36,095 nucleotides of DNA from Scatosoma sp045632265 (lineage in GTDB: Bacteria; Bacillota; Clostridia; Christensenellales; Borkfalkiaceae). This document shows, piece after piece, positions 1 to 7,488 of this stretch (position 1 is its first letter; every line of letters starts with the position of its first letter). A program made the position numbers and the translations under genes. Where the stretch lies: the NCBI GenBank assembly GCA_045632265.1, contig JAZQWG010000021.1:1-36095 (forward strand). Direction: 5' to 3'. The notes beneath the pieces are model-generated. The model was given only the letters and a program-made list of their open reading frames with translations. It ran no database searches and was not told the DNA's origin.

Positions 1-158
1 CAAGGAGCGAACACGAAAAGGTTGTTTGAAACTGTATTGCAGATGAGCGACGCCGCAATGCGCTTGCGCATACCAGCGGCACCAGCGCATGCGTCTTTTT
101 TTTTGCGTGCCGAGTGTAGAAGTTGAAAGTTAGTTCGACTACGGGCAAGGAGCGAACA
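1..158. repeat. 13-bp direct repeat, two copies
   Basis: The 13-mer CAAGGAGCGAACA occurs at 1-13 and again at 146-158, on either side of the terminator hairpin. The first copy starts at the window edge, so the real repeat may be longer. No convincing gene lies between the copies. Confidence 0.5.
49..104 (+). terminator. Rho-independent terminator reading plus
   Basis: GACGC (49-53) plus ATGCGC (58-63) pair with GCGCATGCGTC (85-95), leaving a 4-nt bulge CGCA on the left arm. Nine T residues follow (96-104). The polarity suggests it ends a plus-strand transcript arriving from outside the window. Confidence 0.65.
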
Positions 159-171
159 TTAAGGCGTATAT

Positions 172-200
172 AAAAAACACGTCAATTAGACGTGTTTTTT
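172..200. terminator. Bidirectional terminator downstream of the TetR gene
   Basis: A perfect 12-bp stem (172-183 with 189-200) encloses the loop AATTA. The stem ends in A6/T6, so it works as an intrinsic terminator in both directions. It lies 1 bp beyond the stop codon of the minus-strand TetR gene. Confidence 0.85.
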
Positions 201-201
201 A

Positions 202-771
202 TTATTCTTGCGTGTATCCTACGCAATCTTTAATAATTTTAATTAAATCGTTTATTGCTAAGTTACAATCTAAATCCAACCACTTATTGATAATACCGGA
301 AACGCCACGTGTGTAAAATTCTAATAAAAACACTCTTTTACTTTCATCTTTAATAAAATTTGCTATAGCGGGATAGAAATATTGTTGATACATCTTTTTA
401 TAGGTCGCTTCAACCTTGAATAAGTGTGGTCTTTGGTGTATTAATTTTAATATTTTTCTATTCTTTTTCACAAAATCCAAATATGGTATTAAATATTGCG
501 AAGTCATCAAAAAGGAAGTATCTTTGCTGTCCATCGACGGAATGTTTCCTTGCATGGATTGAAGAAAATTTTTATTGATATTTTCAATCGTTTCTTCAAA
601 AAGTTCGTATATGTTTTCATAATGCAAATAAAAAGTGGATCGATACACGCCCGCCTTCTTTGTGATTTCCGTCACACTAATAAATTCGAGGTCTTTTTTC
701 TCTAACAATTCTAACAGTGCTTGGTTCATAAGTTGTGCGGTATAGAAATATTTACTGTTGTTTTTCTTCAT
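202..771 (-). CDS. TetR/AcrR-family transcriptional regulator
   Basis: This 189-residue protein has the usual TetR size and layout. The N-terminal helix-turn-helix lies at about residues 32-51 (SVTEITKKAGVYRSTFYLHY), with the typical STFYxHY ending of the recognition helix. The helical C-terminal part should bind a ligand and dimerise, but the ligand cannot be read from sequence; the C-terminal half resembles the TetR_C_8/DhaS-like group. AAGGA lies about 10 bases before the ATG. The start lies 20 bp inside the preceding membrane-protein gene, so the regulator is probably the last gene of a three-gene operon and may control it. A palindrome at the operon promoter (1805-1816) is a candidate operator. 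The region is visibly more AT-rich than polA downstream. Confidence 0.85.
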   Translation of the reverse strand: MKKNNSKYFYTAQLMNQALLELLEKKDLEFISVTEITKKAGVYRSTFYLHYENIYELFEETIENINKNFLQSMQGNIPSMDSKDTSFLMTSQYLIPYLDFVKKNRKILKLIHQRPHLFKVEATYKKMYQQYFYPAIANFIKDESKRVFLLEFYTRGVSGIINKWLDLDCNLAINDLIKIIKDCVGYTQE

Positions 772-1417
772 TTTTATACGTCCTTAAGATTTTATTTGCA
801 TTTATAATCATTACAATTGCAATTCCGACAATAAAAAGGGCAACAACTGCGCTTAAAATGGGCAAAAGAATGCTACGTAAAACTTCGTTGTCGGTGCCGA
901 TGCTTGTCAGCATTGTATTTGTAAGCGTTACAAGTGATACGCTTGCTGCGACGAGCGTAATCAATTTTAACGATAAATAGGTGAAATTATTATTTTTAAT
1001 AAATTTGGCGCTATTTATGATTGCAATCGTTAGTGTTGTAAAAGTGTATGTTGCAATAGTGATTACAATTATAAGATGGTAGCCTTTAGAGGCTTTTCTA
1101 AATAGTATAAACATTGCAATGGAAACGATAACGTTGATTATCAATAAAAAACAACCACAGTGTAGTAACGTTTTTGCGTTGGAAAAAGTGCTTTTTATTT
1201 TCTTCTTGTTGACAATCTTTCTAAAAATATATAAACGAGAAGAAGAAAGCAGTGCGTAGTATATCGACATGACGATAAACCAATAGGAAGAATAAATATG
1301 ACCAATAATAAATAAAAAACAAGCATAAGTTGTGTTGAAAATAAGAGAAAGCTTTAAAAAGAATTTTATCCTAAAATCAATATTTCTTCTGATTTTTTCA
1401 AGAAAATCAAATTGCAT
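752..1417 (-). CDS. Polytopic membrane protein of unknown function
   Basis: The 221-residue protein has about six hydrophobic segments, at roughly residues 20-42, 44-62, 83-106, 114-134, 145-168 and 185-210, separated by short Lys/Arg-rich loops. It has no signal peptide, no ABC or transporter motif and no catalytic motif that I can recognise. Its start codon shares one base with the stop codon of the small membrane protein before it (TAATG), which implies translational coupling. Its 3' end overlaps the TetR gene by 20 bp. It is therefore the middle gene of a compact three-gene unit, and may be the membrane component whose expression the regulator controls. Function unknown. Confidence 0.75.
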   Translation of the reverse strand: MQFDFLEKIRRNIDFRIKFFLKLSLIFNTTYACFLFIIGHIYSSYWFIVMSIYYALLSSSRLYIFRKIVNKKKIKSTFSNAKTLLHCGCFLLIINVIVSIAMFILFRKASKGYHLIIVITIATYTFTTLTIAIINSAKFIKNNNFTYLSLKLITLVAASVSLVTLTNTMLTSIGTDNEVLRSILLPILSAVVALFIVGIAIVMIINANKILRTYKNEEKQQ

Positions 1418-1773
1418 TATTCTTCGTTTGTAATTTCGTTTGCAAGCTTAATAATGTCATCGGCATATTTATTTTTTGATTTGGCTAAAATCGTTTTATA
1501 AATAGAATAATTAAGGCTTACACCTAAAATCCCCGTGCAACCAATTACAATTCCCCAAGCCATATTTATGGCTGAAAATGCCCCGATTACGCCCATGCAA
1601 AGGCACATACCCGTGCCTAACAATAAAGAGCAAATAATGCCAAACGTTAAAGCGAAAATTTTCGGCGGATTTTTTGCTTTCGCGTCTAATTTTTTTAAGG
1701 CTTTTACTTTTGAGGTTTTTTTGGGCGCATATTCGTTTGCGATATGTTCTGCGTAAATTTTGTCTGTGTTCAT
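1417..1773 (-). CDS. Small conserved membrane protein of unknown function
   Basis: This 118-residue protein begins with a charged cytoplasmic segment (about residues 1-38, with motif IANEYAPKKTSKVKALKKLD), followed by two or three hydrophobic segments (about 40-62, 64-88) and a charged tail. I recall very similar small proteins in Clostridia that databases label 'dihydropteridine reductase'. No nucleotide-binding fold is visible here, so I would not transfer that name. AGGAG (1781-1785) lies 7 bases before the ATG. It is the first gene of the operon with the 221-residue membrane protein and the TetR regulator. Confidence 0.75.
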   Translation of the reverse strand: MNTDKIYAEHIANEYAPKKTSKVKALKKLDAKAKNPPKIFALTFGIICSLLLGTGMCLCMGVIGAFSAINMAWGIVIGCTGILGVSLNYSIYKTILAKSKNKYADDIIKLANEITNEE

Positions 1774-1804
1774 GATAAATCTCCTGATATTTTTGTTTTT
1801 TTTC

Positions 1805-1816
1805 TTGCTCGAGCAA
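1805..1816. promoter_or_regulatory. Perfect 12-bp palindrome, candidate TetR operator
   Basis: TTGCTCGAGCAA is a perfect dyad immediately downstream of the minus-strand -10 box (1821-1826), so it covers the predicted transcription start. A regulator bound here would block initiation of the operon that encodes the TetR protein. The assignment is an inference from position and symmetry. Confidence 0.45.
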
Positions 1817-1820
1817 TTGT

Positions 1821-1829
1821 ATTATAGCA
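1821..1829 (-). promoter_or_regulatory. Extended -10 promoter of the membrane protein/TetR operon
   Basis: Read on the minus strand, TGCTATAAT is a perfect extended -10 element (TGnTATAAT). No good -35 hexamer lies 16-18 bases upstream, which fits an extended -10 promoter. It lies about 50 bases before the first start codon. Confidence 0.6.
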
Positions 1830-1900
1830 CAAATAAAAATAAAAAAGCTACAACAAATTTTTGATAAAATGTTTATTTTGAATAAATCTTTTATATTCTC

Positions 1901-1929
1901 TTGCGATTTTTTTGATTTCGTGGTACAAT
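1901..1929 (+). promoter_or_regulatory. polA promoter
   Basis: TTGCGA (1901-1906), a 17-bp spacer and TACAAT (1924-1929) form a sigma-A type promoter with an additional TG extension at 1921-1922. The predicted start leaves a leader of about 24 bases, including AGGTGA at 1947-1952 as the ribosome binding site before the ATG at 1960. Confidence 0.75.
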
Positions 1930-1959
1930 ATTGATAAGCAAAAAAGTAGGTGATTATTT

Positions 1960-4542
1960 ATGGAAAAACTTATTTTAATCGACGGCAACAGTTTAATAAA
2001 CCGTGCCTTTTACGCTACACCCGTTTTCACAACGAAAAGCGGCACGCCTACCAACGGCGTTTTTGGGTTTGTAAAATTGATGCTTAAAATAATTTCCGAT
2101 AAAAAGCCTACTTATTTTGCCGTGGCTTTCGATTTACACGCGCCTACTTTCCGTCATAAAATTTATGCCGATTATAAGGCGGGTAGAAAGTCCATGCCCG
2201 ACGAACTTCGTGTGCAAATGCCTATTTTGAAGGAAGTATTGCATCTTATGGGTGTAAAAACACTTGAACTTGAAGGCTACGAAGCGGACGATTTACTTGG
2301 CACGATGGCGAAAAAATTCGACGTGCAAACGTATATCTACACGGGCGATAGAGATGCTTACCAACTTGTGGACGATTCCACCAACGTTTGTTATACGAGA
2401 AAGGGCGTTAGCGACATTTTAGAGCTTTCCGCTGAAAATTTCAAAGACGAAATAGGGCTTACGCCTGCTCAAATCATTGATTTGAAAGCGCTTATGGGGG
2501 ATAAATCGGACAATATCCCCGGCGTTGTAGGGATAGGCGAGAAATCGGCAATGTCTTTATTAGAGCGTTTTTCTAATATTAACGGCGTGTACGAACATTT
2601 GGACGAGATTACGGGTGCATTGCATACCAAGCTTGAAAGTGGCAGGGAAGAAGCGTATTTTTCCAAACAACTTGCCACCATCAACACGCAAGCGCCTATA
2701 AACGTTTGCATCGGCGATTGTCTATTGAAAATGCCCTTCAAAAGCTGCGTAAAAAACAAGTTTGCGGAACTTGAATTTAAGACGCTTGTAGGTTTGTCCA
2801 TCTTTGAAGAGGAAAGCGAAGAATGTATTATAGAAGAAAGCGTACGTTTTGAGGCGGAAGAGGTTTTCCCTGCAAACGTAGCGGAAATGCTTTCCATATT
2901 AGAAAATAAAACTATTGATAAAATTGCGTGCGATATAACGGATAACGAACTGCGTTTTATCCTTTTGGATAATGATTATTATGCGAAAAAAGCTGCGATT
3001 GAGTACGTTTTGCCCATCAAAAAGGACTTGCTTGACACGGGTTTCTTCGATTGGGAATTGTCGCCTATTTATGGGCGTTTATTTGCCGAAAAAACGCACG
3101 TTATCGCCTATAACGTAAAAGAACTCATGCACGCATTGTCGGCGGTTAATTGCGAGATTGCGTGTAAATATGACGACGTATCCATTATTAAATGTTTGGC
3201 GGACGGGCTTGGCAATTCGGACGGGCTTACCTATTGTCTTAACGAAAATAATTTAGCGGAAAAGAATAGGGCGTTTGGTTTGGCGCAACTTTTCGATCTT
3301 TATTATAGCCGCTTGCTTGAGCAAGAAAAGGAATTGTATCAAAATATAGAATTGCCGCTTGTAAAAGTGCTTTTTGAAATGGAAAGGGCGGGCGTTTGTA
3401 TCGATGAAGAAACGCTTTATAAAACGGCTGCCGAATTTAGCGGGGAATTGTCTTCGATTACCAAAGAAATTTACGCGCTTGCGGGTGAAACGTTTAACGT
3501 AAACTCTACGCAGCAGCTTGGCAAAATCTTGTTTGAAAAGCTGAAAATAGGTGGGGATAAAAAATCGAAAGACGGCAAATATAAAACGACGGCGGAAGAA
3601 CTTGAAAAGTACGCTGACGATTATGAAATCGTGCGTTTAATCTTGCGTTATAGAAAGATACAAAAGCTCAATTCAACGTACGTAGAAGGGTTTAAGCCGT
3701 TGCTTGTTAATGGAAAGGTGCATACAACGTACAACCAAAGCCTTACTGCTACGGGTAGATTGTCGAGTGCAAACCCGAATTTACAAAATATTCCTATTCG
3801 CACGGACGAAGGGCGTGCGCTTAGAAAGCTCTTTACGGCAACGGACGGCAACGTGTTGATTGATGCCGACTATTCGCAAATCGAGCTTCGTTTGTTGGCA
3901 CATTTTTCTCGTTGTAAAGAATTGATTAAAGCGTATTGCGAAGGCGCGGATATCCATGCGCTTACCGCATCGCAAGTGTTGGAAATTCCTATTGAACAAG
4001 TGACTTCGTCGCAACGAAGAGATGCAAAAGCGGTCAATTTTGGTATTATTTACGGCATTAGCGCATTTGGTCTTTCTAAGGACTTGGATATTACGCCTAA
4101 AAAGGCGCAAGAATATATCGATAAATACTTTGCAAACTATTCCGACGTAAAAGAATATATGCAAAAGAACGTTGAAACGGCAAAGGAAAGCGGCTACGTT
4201 AAGACGTTACTTGGTAGAAGACGCGTTATTAACGAATTGAAATCGTCTAATTTTAACGTTCGCTCGTTTGGCGAACGTGCTGCAATGAATATGCCTCTTC
4301 AAGGCTCGAGCGCGGATATTATCAAAGTGGCGATGATAAACGTGTACAATCGCTTGAGAGATGGTGGCTATAAGGCGCGACTTGTGTTGCAAGTGCACGA
4401 CGAGCTGGTTATCGATTGTCCGAAAGACGAAGTTGCGGACGTTTCCGCACTTTTGAAAAATGAAATGGAAAACGCCGTGTCGCTGTTGGTGCCGTTGACG
4501 GTTGACGTGGGTGTTGGTGAATCTTGGTACGAAACGAAATAA
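1960..4542 (+). CDS. polA: DNA polymerase I
   Basis: The 860-residue protein is a full-length family A polymerase for gap filling and Okazaki primer removal. The N-terminal 5'-3' exonuclease/flap domain (about 1-290) carries DGNSLINRAF, GYEADDLLG, TGDRDAYQL and DKSDNIPGVVGIG. The polymerase domain (about 480-860) has motif A DADYSQIELR (about 633-643), the O-helix RRDAKAVNFGIIYG (about 686-699) and motif C QVHDELVID (about 810-818). In the middle 3'-5' exonuclease-like domain the first metal-binding motif DxE is replaced by DIT near residue 323, so proofreading is probably lost, as in Bacillus Pol I. The gene is followed by coaE, as often in Firmicutes, but mutM/fpg, usual between them, is absent. 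Confidence 0.98.
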   Translation: MEKLILIDGNSLINRAFYATPVFTTKSGTPTNGVFGFVKLMLKIISDKKPTYFAVAFDLHAPTFRHKIYADYKAGRKSMPDELRVQMPILKEVLHLMGVKTLELEGYEADDLLGTMAKKFDVQTYIYTGDRDAYQLVDDSTNVCYTRKGVSDILELSAENFKDEIGLTPAQIIDLKALMGDKSDNIPGVVGIGEKSAMSLLERFSNINGVYEHLDEITGALHTKLESGREEAYFSKQLATINTQAPINVCIGDCLLKMPFKSCVKNKFAELEFKTLVGLSIFEEESEECIIEESVRFEAEEVFPANVAEMLSILENKTIDKIACDITDNELRFILLDNDYYAKKAAIEYVLPIKKDLLDTGFFDWELSPIYGRLFAEKTHVIAYNVKELMHALSAVNCEIACKYDDVSIIKCLADGLGNSDGLTYCLNENNLAEKNRAFGLAQLFDLYYSRLLEQEKELYQNIELPLVKVLFEMERAGVCIDEETLYKTAAEFSGELSSITKEIYALAGETFNVNSTQQLGKILFEKLKIGGDKKSKDGKYKTTAEELEKYADDYEIVRLILRYRKIQKLNSTYVEGFKPLLVNGKVHTTYNQSLTATGRLSSANPNLQNIPIRTDEGRALRKLFTATDGNVLIDADYSQIELRLLAHFSRCKELIKAYCEGADIHALTASQVLEIPIEQVTSSQRRDAKAVNFGIIYGISAFGLSKDLDITPKKAQEYIDKYFANYSDVKEYMQKNVETAKESGYVKTLLGRRRVINELKSSNFNVRSFGERAAMNMPLQGSSADIIKVAMINVYNRLRDGGYKARLVLQVHDELVIDCPKDEVADVSALLKNEMENAVSLLVPLTVDVGVGESWYETK

Positions 4543-4543
4543 C

Positions 4544-4596
4544 GTTTCACGATAATCGTTTCATACAATACAATCGTGAAACAAGCATTGTGAAAC
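4544..4596. repeat. Nested inverted repeats GTTTCAC/GTGAAAC upstream of coaE
   Basis: GTTTCAC at 4544 and GTTTCAT at 4558 are spaced 14 bp apart. They are mirrored by GTGAAAC at 4576 and 4590, also 14 bp apart. The inner pairing GTTTCACGAT (4544-4553) with ATCGTGAAAC (4573-4582) is a perfect 10-bp inverted repeat; the outer pairing can form a longer interrupted hairpin. No T-run follows, so it does not look like a simple terminator. Confidence 0.65.
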
Positions 4597-4617
4597 ATAA
4601 GATTGATAGGATTTGAT

Positions 4618-5205
4618 ATGGGTAAACGTATTGCTATCACGGGTGGAATTGGCTGCGGCAAATCTACGGTGATAAATATAATTAAAGAAAAGGGATATTC
4701 CGTGTTCTCGTGCGATGAAATCTATAAAGAAATCGTGCAAGATAGGGAATATATCGCCGAAATTGAGAGATGTTTTCCAAATGCAATAGAAAATGGAAAC
4801 ATCAATCGTCGCGCGCTTGCGAATATCGTCTTTTCTAATGAAAAAGCAAGAAAAACCTTGGACAATCTATCGCATCCTAAAATTATGGCTCGTTTATTAA
4901 AACAAATGTCGGAAAGTGAAAATAAACTCGTTTTTGCGGAAGTGCCGCTTTTGTTTGAAGGTGAATACGAAAATTTATTTGACGGCGTAATTGTTGTAAT
5001 GAGAGATAAAAACGAGCGTTTGCATGCCGTGATGGAACGTGATAGGGCGAGTGAGACGGATGTGCTGGCAAGAATTGCTTCTCAATTCGATTACGATAAA
5101 CTTCCAAGCAAAAATCTAAAATCTTGTTATTTTATCAATAACGACGGTGATTTGGCGAAATTGAAAACGGACGTTGAAAATTGTCTTATCTCTATCGAAA
5201 AATAA
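4618..5205 (+). CDS. coaE: Dephospho-CoA kinase
   Basis: CoaE phosphorylates the 3'-OH of the ribose of dephospho-CoA with ATP, the last step of coenzyme A synthesis in the cytosol. The P-loop GGIGCGKST lies at residues 8-16. The family signature LSHPKI and the segment VPLLFE follow in the expected order. From the ATG at 4618 the protein has 195 residues, normal for the family. I prefer this start because a TAGGA element lies about 8 bases upstream; an in-frame TTG at 4603 would add five residues but has no ribosome binding site. The gene follows polA in the same direction and probably shares its transcript, unless the repeats between them regulate it. Confidence 0.95.
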   Translation: MGKRIAITGGIGCGKSTVINIIKEKGYSVFSCDEIYKEIVQDREYIAEIERCFPNAIENGNINRRALANIVFSNEKARKTLDNLSHPKIMARLLKQMSESENKLVFAEVPLLFEGEYENLFDGVIVVMRDKNERLHAVMERDRASETDVLARIASQFDYDKLPSKNLKSCYFINNDGDLAKLKTDVENCLISIEK

Positions 5206-5212
5206 ATTAACC

Positions 5213-5233
5213 GTGAAACAATTTATGTGAAAC
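5213..5233 (+). repeat. GTGAAAC pair downstream of coaE
   Basis: GTGAAAC at 5213 and 5227 repeats the 14-bp spacing seen upstream of coaE (4576 and 4590). The two pairs share CGTGAAACAA plus a short variable part plus TGTGAAACA, so coaE is bracketed by the same repeat unit in direct orientation. Confidence 0.55.
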
Positions 5234-5262
5234 AAAATATTATAGTAAATTATAAAGGTATT

Positions 5263-5293
5263 TCCCTTGCCTATTTCGGCAGGGGATTTTTCT
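5263..5293 (+). terminator. Terminator of the polA-coaE unit
   Basis: TCCCTTGCC (5263-5271) pairs with GGCAGGGGA (5278-5286), with one T-G wobble and a 6-nt loop. It is followed by TTTTTCTT. It lies about 60 bp after the coaE stop codon. Confidence 0.8.
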
Positions 5294-5324
5294 TATTTTC
5301 AGCATGTTGTATGCGTGACATAGG

Positions 5325-5366
5325 TATAATGCTACGCATAGCATAATAGCTATGCTTGACATAATA
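5325..5366. repeat. Dispersed palindromic element, copy 1
   Basis: GTATAATG...GCATAGC (5325-5342) and GCTATGC...CATAATAC (5349-5366) form an imperfect hairpin around the loop ATAATA, with a perfect 7-bp core (5336-5342/5349-5355). The block ATGCTACGCATA...ATAAT...TATGCTTG.CATA recurs on the opposite strand at 26545-26583. A partial direct repeat (TATGCKTGACATA at 5310-5322 and 5351-5363) overlaps it. No T-run follows. Confidence 0.6.
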
Positions 5367-5411
5367 CACAATTTTTACACTCGAAAATGTGATAAAATAT
5401 TGCAAAAATAT

Positions 5412-5494
5412 AGGGAATTATGGTGAAAGAAAGCAAAGGTGTAAAATTGTAGAAAAAAAGTCAAAAATTCTTAAAAAATTTTTCGTAATTCCCT
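5412..5494. repeat. 9-bp inverted repeat upstream of the glg promoter
   Basis: AGGGAATTA (5412-5420) and TAATTCCCT (5486-5494) are perfect inverse copies. The right arm ends on the first base of the -35 box of the glgB promoter. A regulator binding both arms could act by looping, but chance is also possible in such AT-rich DNA. Confidence 0.3.
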
Positions 5495-5522
5495 TGAAAA
5501 ATTAAAGAAAATGTAGTAAAAT
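5494..5522 (+). promoter_or_regulatory. Promoter of the glycogen operon
   Basis: TTGAAA (5494-5499), a 17-bp spacer and TAAAAT (5517-5522) match a sigma-A promoter. The predicted leader is about 45 bases and ends in a strong GGAGG before the glgB ATG. The rest of the gap 5206-5573 holds the coaE terminator and the palindromic element, and nothing else that I recognise. Confidence 0.75.
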
Positions 5523-5573
5523 ATACATAATATATGTATCGCAGTTTTTTTTCTGATAAAAAGGAGGTTTTTC

Positions 5574-7466
5574 ATGGGTGTTTTGAATGCTGATTATCCG
5601 CTTCATTTATTTCATCACGGCGAGAATTTTAACGCTTATCAATTGATGGGCGCGCATCCTTTGACAGTTGACAAAAAACAAGGTTATATATTTAGGGTTT
5701 GGGCGCCGCACGCAGTTAGGGTTTCCATTGTAGGGGATTTTAACGAGTGGAATGACGATGCCAACGTGATGGAAAGATTGATTGACAACGAAACGTTTGA
5801 GTTATTTATTCCAAACGTTAAGCAATTTGATAAATATAAATACTGCATTGAAACGAAAGACGGCAGAAAATTGTATAAAGCCGATCCGTACGCTTTCCAT
5901 GCGGAAACGCCGTCAACGCAGTCGTCAAACGCTTCTAAAACGTACGATTTAACTGGTTTTCAATGGACGGATAAAGGGTATTTTGATAAGAGAAACAGCT
6001 CTAATATCTATAAGTCGCCCATGAACATTTACGAAGTAAATCTTCTTTCGTGGAAGTTGCACGAAGACGGCAGTTATTACACCTATCGTGAACTTGCAAC
6101 CGAGCTTGTCGATTACGTTGTAAAAATGGGCTATACGCACGTAGAATTTATGCCCGTGACCGAATATCCTTTCGACGGTTCTTGGGGGTATCAAGTGACT
6201 GGGTATTTTGCCGTCACGTCCCGTCTTGGCGAGCCGAAAGATTTTATGTATCTTGTCGATTGCTTCCATAAAGCGGGAATCGGCGTTATTTTGGACTGGG
6301 TACCCGCGCATTTCCCGAAAGATGCTTTTGGTTTGTACGAATTTGACGGCGAGCCGTTGTACGAATGCCCGCAATGGGATAGAAAAGAGCACAAAATTTG
6401 GGGGACAAGACGTTTTGACTTTGGTCGAACGGAAATTCTTTCCTTCTTGATTTCAAGTGCCGTTTACTTTTTCGAGTATTTTCACGTGGACGGCTTGCGT
6501 GTAGATGCTGTTGCATCTATGTTGTATCTTGATTACGATAGAGAGCCGGGGGACTGGCTGCCCAACATCTACGGCGAAAACAAAAACTTGGAAGCTATGG
6601 CGTTCTTGCGTCGCTTAAACGAAGCTGTTTTCGAGCGTTTCCCGTACGCCATCATGGTTGCGGAAGAATCGACGGCGTGGGGCGCTGTGACGAAGCCTAC
6701 CTATCTTGGTGGTTTGGGCTTTAGTTTCAAGTGGAATATGGGCTGGATGAACGATATTTTATCCTACGTCAACGTCGATCCTTGTTTCCGCAAAAGCGAC
6801 CACACGAAATTGACGTTTTCCATGATGTATTCTTTCTCGGAAAACTACGTATTGCCTATTTCCCACGACGAGGTCGTGCACGGCAAATATTCGCTCATCG
6901 GCAGAATGCCCGGCGAATACGAAGACAAATTTGCGGGTGTGCGCTCATTTATGGGCTATATGATGTCGCACCCTGGCAAAAAACTCAATTTCATGGGCAA
7001 CGAATTTGGTCAATTCAAAGAATGGGCGTACGAAGAAGGCATCGAGTTCTTCTTAAAGCAATATCCCTTGCATAAAAAGCTGTCGGATATGACGAAAGAA
7101 TTGAACGAATTTTATAAAAATACGCCCGCTTTTTATGAAATTGAAGATTCTTGGGACGGCTTTGAGTGGCTTGCCGCGAACGATAGCGATAGAAACTTCT
7201 TGGCGTATCAAAGAAAGGATACGAAAGGGGAAAGCTACGTCGTAATGATCAATTTCTCGGGTTGCGATTTAATCGGCTATCGTTTGGGGCTTCCCAAAGG
7301 GAAATATCAAGTAGTTTTCAATACTGATTCCGTGCGCTATGGCGGAAGCGGGAAGATGAAAAAGCGTGTATTTGAAACGAAAAAATCGTTTAGTCACGGA
7401 AAGGAATATTCCATCGGATTTGACCTTCCCAAGTTGACTTGCGTTTATTTGAAAAAAATTTATTAA
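5574..7466 (+). CDS. glgB: 1,4-alpha-glucan branching enzyme
   Basis: GlgB transfers alpha-1,4 oligoglucan segments to O6 of another chain and so makes the alpha-1,6 branches of glycogen. The 630-residue protein starts with a CBM48 domain (about 25-110; VWAPHAVRVSIVGDFNEWND is typical), then a GH13 barrel, then a C-terminal beta domain. GH13 motifs are complete: DWVPAHFPKD, GLRVDAVASM with the nucleophile Asp at about 311, VAEESTAW with the acid Glu at about 363, and ISHDEVVHG near 430. It lacks the longer N-terminal extension of enterobacterial GlgB, as is usual in Gram-positives. GGAGG precedes the ATG. It opens a glgB-C-D-A-P operon with the same order as in Bacillus. Confidence 0.97.
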   Translation: MGVLNADYPLHLFHHGENFNAYQLMGAHPLTVDKKQGYIFRVWAPHAVRVSIVGDFNEWNDDANVMERLIDNETFELFIPNVKQFDKYKYCIETKDGRKLYKADPYAFHAETPSTQSSNASKTYDLTGFQWTDKGYFDKRNSSNIYKSPMNIYEVNLLSWKLHEDGSYYTYRELATELVDYVVKMGYTHVEFMPVTEYPFDGSWGYQVTGYFAVTSRLGEPKDFMYLVDCFHKAGIGVILDWVPAHFPKDAFGLYEFDGEPLYECPQWDRKEHKIWGTRRFDFGRTEILSFLISSAVYFFEYFHVDGLRVDAVASMLYLDYDREPGDWLPNIYGENKNLEAMAFLRRLNEAVFERFPYAIMVAEESTAWGAVTKPTYLGGLGFSFKWNMGWMNDILSYVNVDPCFRKSDHTKLTFSMMYSFSENYVLPISHDEVVHGKYSLIGRMPGEYEDKFAGVRSFMGYMMSHPGKKLNFMGNEFGQFKEWAYEEGIEFFLKQYPLHKKLSDMTKELNEFYKNTPAFYEIEDSWDGFEWLAANDSDRNFLAYQRKDTKGESYVVMINFSGCDLIGYRLGLPKGKYQVVFNTDSVRYGGSGKMKKRVFETKKSFSHGKEYSIGFDLPKLTCVYLKKIY

Positions 7467-7488
7467 CAATATATAGGGAGGTTCTCTC

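Noticed and set aside
1..129. Open plus-strand frame at the left edge
   Set aside because: The frame runs through a terminator hairpin and its T-run, and the peptide is low in complexity there. No start with a ribosome site is visible.
1417..1773. Annotation as dihydropteridine reductase
   Set aside because: The protein is a 118-residue membrane protein without a nucleotide-binding motif; the label in databases looks like a transferred error.
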